A stretch of DNA of 64,000 bases from Lutibacter oceani. GTDB taxonomy: Bacteria > Bacteroidota > Bacteroidia > Flavobacteriales > Flavobacteriaceae. Position 1 is the first letter of the stretch. The number at the start of each line of letters is the position of its first letter. The notes beneath the pieces are model-generated. The model was not told where the DNA came from. It saw nothing but the letters and a program-made list of their open reading frames with translations, and ran no database searches. Location of the stretch: positions 930,001 to 994,000 of the forward strand of contig NZ_QTTQ01000009.1 of NCBI RefSeq assembly GCF_003384935.1, given 5' to 3'. Made by a program: the position numbers and the translations under genes. Of the stretch, positions 62,032-64,000 are shown piece by piece.

Positions 62032-62688
62032 TTACTTTTTTATAGGAAGTACATAAAAAAATATTGCCATAAAATGACAAAAACTACCTAACAATACAAA
62101 AATATGAAAAATTGCATGGTTGTATTTAATCCTTTTAATACTATATAAAATTGCACCAACTGTATAAAAAATTCCACCACCTAAAAGCCATAATAAACCT
62201 TCAATAGGTAAATTTTGCACTAATGGTTTAATGGCAAAAACAATAACCCAACCCATTAAAACATAAGCAATTGTAGAAATTTTATCAAATCTACCTGTAA
62301 AAAATAATTTTAAAATAACTCCTGTAATTGCCAATCCCCAAGAAATTCCAAAAATAGTCCAGCCTACCCAACCTTTTAAAACTACCAATGTAAAAGGGGT
62401 ATAAGTTCCTGCTATTAAAATGTAAATTGCTGCGTGGTCAAAAACGTTTAATCGATGCCTTAATTTAGGTATTTTTGAATAATGATAAAATGTAGATGCC
62501 GAATATAATACAATTAAACTCGCGCCATAAATACTAAAACTAACTATGTGCCAAGCTGTACCTTCTAAACTTGCAAAGACAACCAATAAAACTAAGGCAA
62601 CAACACTTAAAACCAATCCAAAAGCGTGAGATAATACGTTCAGTTTTTCTTCTTTTGGATTGTAATATGTAATTTTTTTTTCTTTCAT
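62032..62688 (-). CDS. hemolysin III / PAQR-family membrane protein
   Basis: A 218-residue inner-membrane protein with seven hydrophobic helices. The PAQR/TrhA signatures are present: EEKLNVLSHAFGLVLSVVAL, LYSASTFYHYSKIPKLRHRL, VFDHAAIYILIAGTYTPF and the late histidines in NHAIFHIFVLLGSFCHFMAI, which form the metal-binding site in this superfamily. Related proteins are annotated hemolysin III or TrhA (membrane energetics homeostasis). A lytic function is not implied. Single gene, minus strand. Confidence 0.9.
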   Translation of the reverse strand: MKEKKITYYNPKEEKLNVLSHAFGLVLSVVALVLLVVFASLEGTAWHIVSFSIYGASLIVLYSASTFYHYSKIPKLRHRLNVFDHAAIYILIAGTYTPFTLVVLKGWVGWTIFGISWGLAITGVILKLFFTGRFDKISTIAYVLMGWVIVFAIKPLVQNLPIEGLLWLLGGGIFYTVGAILYSIKRIKYNHAIFHIFVLLGSFCHFMAIFFYVLPIKK

Positions 62689-62728
62689 TTCAATTGAACG
62701 AGAAAACCGCTATTTAAGTATGTATTTG

Positions 62729-63472
62729 TTAAAGTTTTAAATCCATAGTTAATTCATTATAAATAACATTAAATGTTTGTTTTTTTAAAGAGTCATTGTC
62801 TTTTAAAGTAAGCCCTTTAGTATTGATGAGTTTGTGTATTTTTACGCGTAATTTTCCAGGACTACCACTAAAAAAAGTATATGAAAATCGCTTTTTGCAA
62901 TCGTAAAATGTCAATGGTACAATTGGTATTTGGTGTTCAATTGCCAATCTAAAAGCTCCGTTTTTAAATTCGCTTAACACCACACTTTCATCATCTGGAA
63001 CTAAACCTTCAGGAAAAATACAAATATCAAGTCCATCACTCATTCTTCTCCTGGCTTCATCAAAAACTGCTTTTCTACTTTTTGCATTACCTCTATCAAC
63101 CAAAATACAAGTTCTTTTATAAAAAAATCCAAAAATCGGGATTTTAGTGAGTTCTTTTTTACCTACAAAAACAAACGGATTTTTAGTTACTGAAAGCATC
63201 ACCATAATATCTATCATTGATGTATGATTTGGGCAAAACATAAAACTTTTTTCTTTTTTTAAAACCTGACTTTCTTCTAAAATAATTTTAAAACCCATTA
63301 CAAAAAGGATTGTATTTGCCCAAAATCTGGCAATTTTGAAAAATACCGGGTATAGTTTTTCTGAAGAAGTAACAACAATTAATACTGGAAAAATAGCAAT
63401 AATACTCAACAATATCCAGCCATAAAACCAGCAACGCCAAAAAATGTAAAAAGGATATTTAATATATTTCAT
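62729..63472 (-). CDS. 1-acyl-glycerol-3-phosphate acyltransferase (PlsC family)
   Basis: A 247-residue membrane-bound acyltransferase that adds the second acyl chain in phospholipid synthesis. The N-terminal hydrophobic helices (YIKYPFYIFWRCWFYG) precede the catalytic H(X4)D motif NHTSMID and the FPEG motif (CIFPEGLVPDDES). Its length is standard for PlsC. The ATG at 63472 (MKYIKYPFYIFW) is chosen over a TTG at 63481, which lies inside a TACATTTG promoter box ending six bases before the ATG; the mRNA is probably leaderless. Flavobacteria have several paralogues, so exact substrate is uncertain. Confidence 0.9.
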   Translation of the reverse strand: MKYIKYPFYIFWRCWFYGWILLSIIAIFPVLIVVTSSEKLYPVFFKIARFWANTILFVMGFKIILEESQVLKKEKSFMFCPNHTSMIDIMVMLSVTKNPFVFVGKKELTKIPIFGFFYKRTCILVDRGNAKSRKAVFDEARRRMSDGLDICIFPEGLVPDDESVVLSEFKNGAFRLAIEHQIPIVPLTFYDCKKRFSYTFFSGSPGKLRVKIHKLINTKGLTLKDNDSLKKQTFNVIYNELTMDLKL

Positions 63473-63478
63473 ACATTT

Positions 63479-63486
63479 CAAATGTA
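63479..63486 (-). promoter_or_regulatory. -7 box directly before the PlsC gene
   Basis: TACATTTG on the minus strand ends six bases before the ATG at 63472. It is the same box sequence and nearly the same spacing as at rnpA. Confidence 0.5.
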
Positions 63487-63585
63487 ATTATTTTGAATGA
63501 CAATTTGATAATTCAAAATAACAGAAACACCTATTTATTTAATTTCTTACATTTATAAAATATTAACTATGTAACTTTAATTAGT

Positions 63586-63828
63586 ATGTTGTATTCAATT
63601 ATTATTGGTGGAATTGCAGGTTGGCTTGCTGGAAAATTAATGAAAGGTGGTGGTTTTGGACTTGTTAAAAACATTATTTTAGGGATTATTGGAGGTTTTG
63701 TAGGAGGTTGGCTATTTAATATTTTAGGTATTTATACATTTCATGGGGAACTTGGCGATTTACTAGAAGGTGTTATTGGCGCAGTTGCTATATTGTTTGT
63801 TGCCGACTTAATAAAGAAAAATAAATAA
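63586..63828 (+). CDS. GlsB/YeaQ/YmgE-family stress-response membrane protein
   Basis: An 80-residue transglycosylase-associated-type protein. Three glycine-rich hydrophobic helices (YSIIIGGIAGWLAGKLMKGG, NIILGIIGGFVGGWLFNILG, LEGVIGAVAILFVADLI) with a polar GIYTFHGELGDL loop are typical of the family. Small inner-membrane proteins of this group are induced by stress; the biochemical role is unknown despite the historical name. It has its own ATG at 63586 and is divergent from the PlsC gene. Confidence 0.88.
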   Translation: MLYSIIIGGIAGWLAGKLMKGGGFGLVKNIILGIIGGFVGGWLFNILGIYTFHGELGDLLEGVIGAVAILFVADLIKKNK

Positions 63829-63906
63829 GACCTAAAAAATCCATTTTTATATTTAACAAATCAAACTCAAAAAAGAAATACTTGCAGTTTGAATAATTTT
63901 TTTTAA

Positions 63907-64000
63907 ATGCTCCTTATATTTTTAAGTTGGATCTATATTTTTATAACTACACTCAATTTTGGAATTCTATTTAAAAAAATAGTTAAATTAGAAAATTGCC
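63907..64000 (+). CDS. start of a membrane protein cut by the window edge
   Basis: An ATG at 63907 opens a frame that runs to the right edge without a stop. The 31 visible residues begin MLLIFLSWIYIFITTLN and continue with a basic stretch (LFKKIVKLEN), which looks like a first membrane helix of an integral membrane protein. Preceding bases are A/T-rich, as usual here. I cannot name the family with confidence from this much. Confidence 0.5.
   Translation, partial: MLLIFLSWIYIFITTLNFGILFKKIVKLENC

Noticed and set aside
1-64000. CRISPR arrays, tRNA or rRNA genes, insertion sequences, prophage
   Set aside because: No regularly spaced repeats, cloverleaf-like sequences, transposase genes or phage genes were seen on either strand.

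Overview
This is an AT-rich bacterial window from a member of the Bacteroidota, almost certainly the family Flavobacteriaceae. The evidence is consistent throughout: type IX secretion system (T9SS) C-terminal sorting domains with YPNP motifs, a PorZ homologue, an HU-CCDC81/SPOR protein, OmpA-like barrels with calcium-binding thrombospondin type 3 repeats, TerB-like pairs, DUF4292 and DUF6909 proteins, and many matches to the Bacteroidota promoter box TAnnTTTG. Genes are dense. I see no tRNA, rRNA, CRISPR array, phage or insertion sequence. Most of the window looks like ordinary core chromosome, with lineage-specific secreted proteins set into it.

Layout. 1-8.6 kb (mostly minus): two OmpA-like porins (the first cut by the window edge), kbl, an AddA/RecB-type helicase-nuclease, a third barrel protein without the OmpA domain, and two TerB-like paralogues. 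8.6-16.6 kb: mfd with a DMT exporter and a small unknown gene, a HAD phosphatase, dprA, an HU-SPOR cell-envelope protein and an acyl-CoA thioesterase. 16.6-24.4 kb: an EnvC-like murein hydrolase activator, a DUF4292 lipoprotein and a TPR protein in a tight minus operon; a double-domain peptide ABC ATPase; an ABC-F protein; a DEDD exonuclease. The 350-base gap at 21.37-21.73 kb holds a REP-like palindrome and a structured intergenic element. 24.4-28.1 kb: three secreted lamin-tail-domain proteins with T9SS sorting domains. 28.3-37.4 kb: a PhoB/PhoR-type two-component pair, a glycosyltransferase with no conventional start codon, purD, a DUF6909 protein that resembles nucleoside phosphorylases, a C-terminal processing protease, rnpA and a glutaryl-CoA-dehydrogenase-like enzyme. 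37.4-51.4 kb: an exported lipoprotein, a T9SS zinc carboxypeptidase, a 1659-residue T9SS surface protein, a TonB-dependent receptor, recO and porZ. 51.4-64 kb: a probable small RNA, a LytS/LytTR-type two-component pair, pbpC with an alpha-2-macroglobulin lipoprotein, a hemolysin III family protein, a PlsC acyltransferase, a GlsB-type membrane protein and the start of one more membrane protein.

How parts work together. PorZ is a T9SS attachment component, and the five T9SS cargo genes in the same window (three lamin-tail proteins, the carboxypeptidase and the large lectin-like protein) are clients of that pathway. PbpC and the alpha-2-macroglobulin form the familiar periplasmic repair and protease-trap pair. 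EnvC-like, TPR, DUF4292, SPOR and OmpA proteins all concern the envelope.

The least expected signals are non-coding. A minus-strand transcript of about 120 nt is predicted at 51451-51570, with a GGGG tetraloop hairpin and a strong terminator. C-rich leader motifs lie just upstream of the start codons of several exported-protein genes, and three of them are complementary to that loop over 7-9 nt. Several genes have a promoter box so close to the start codon that their mRNAs are probably leaderless.
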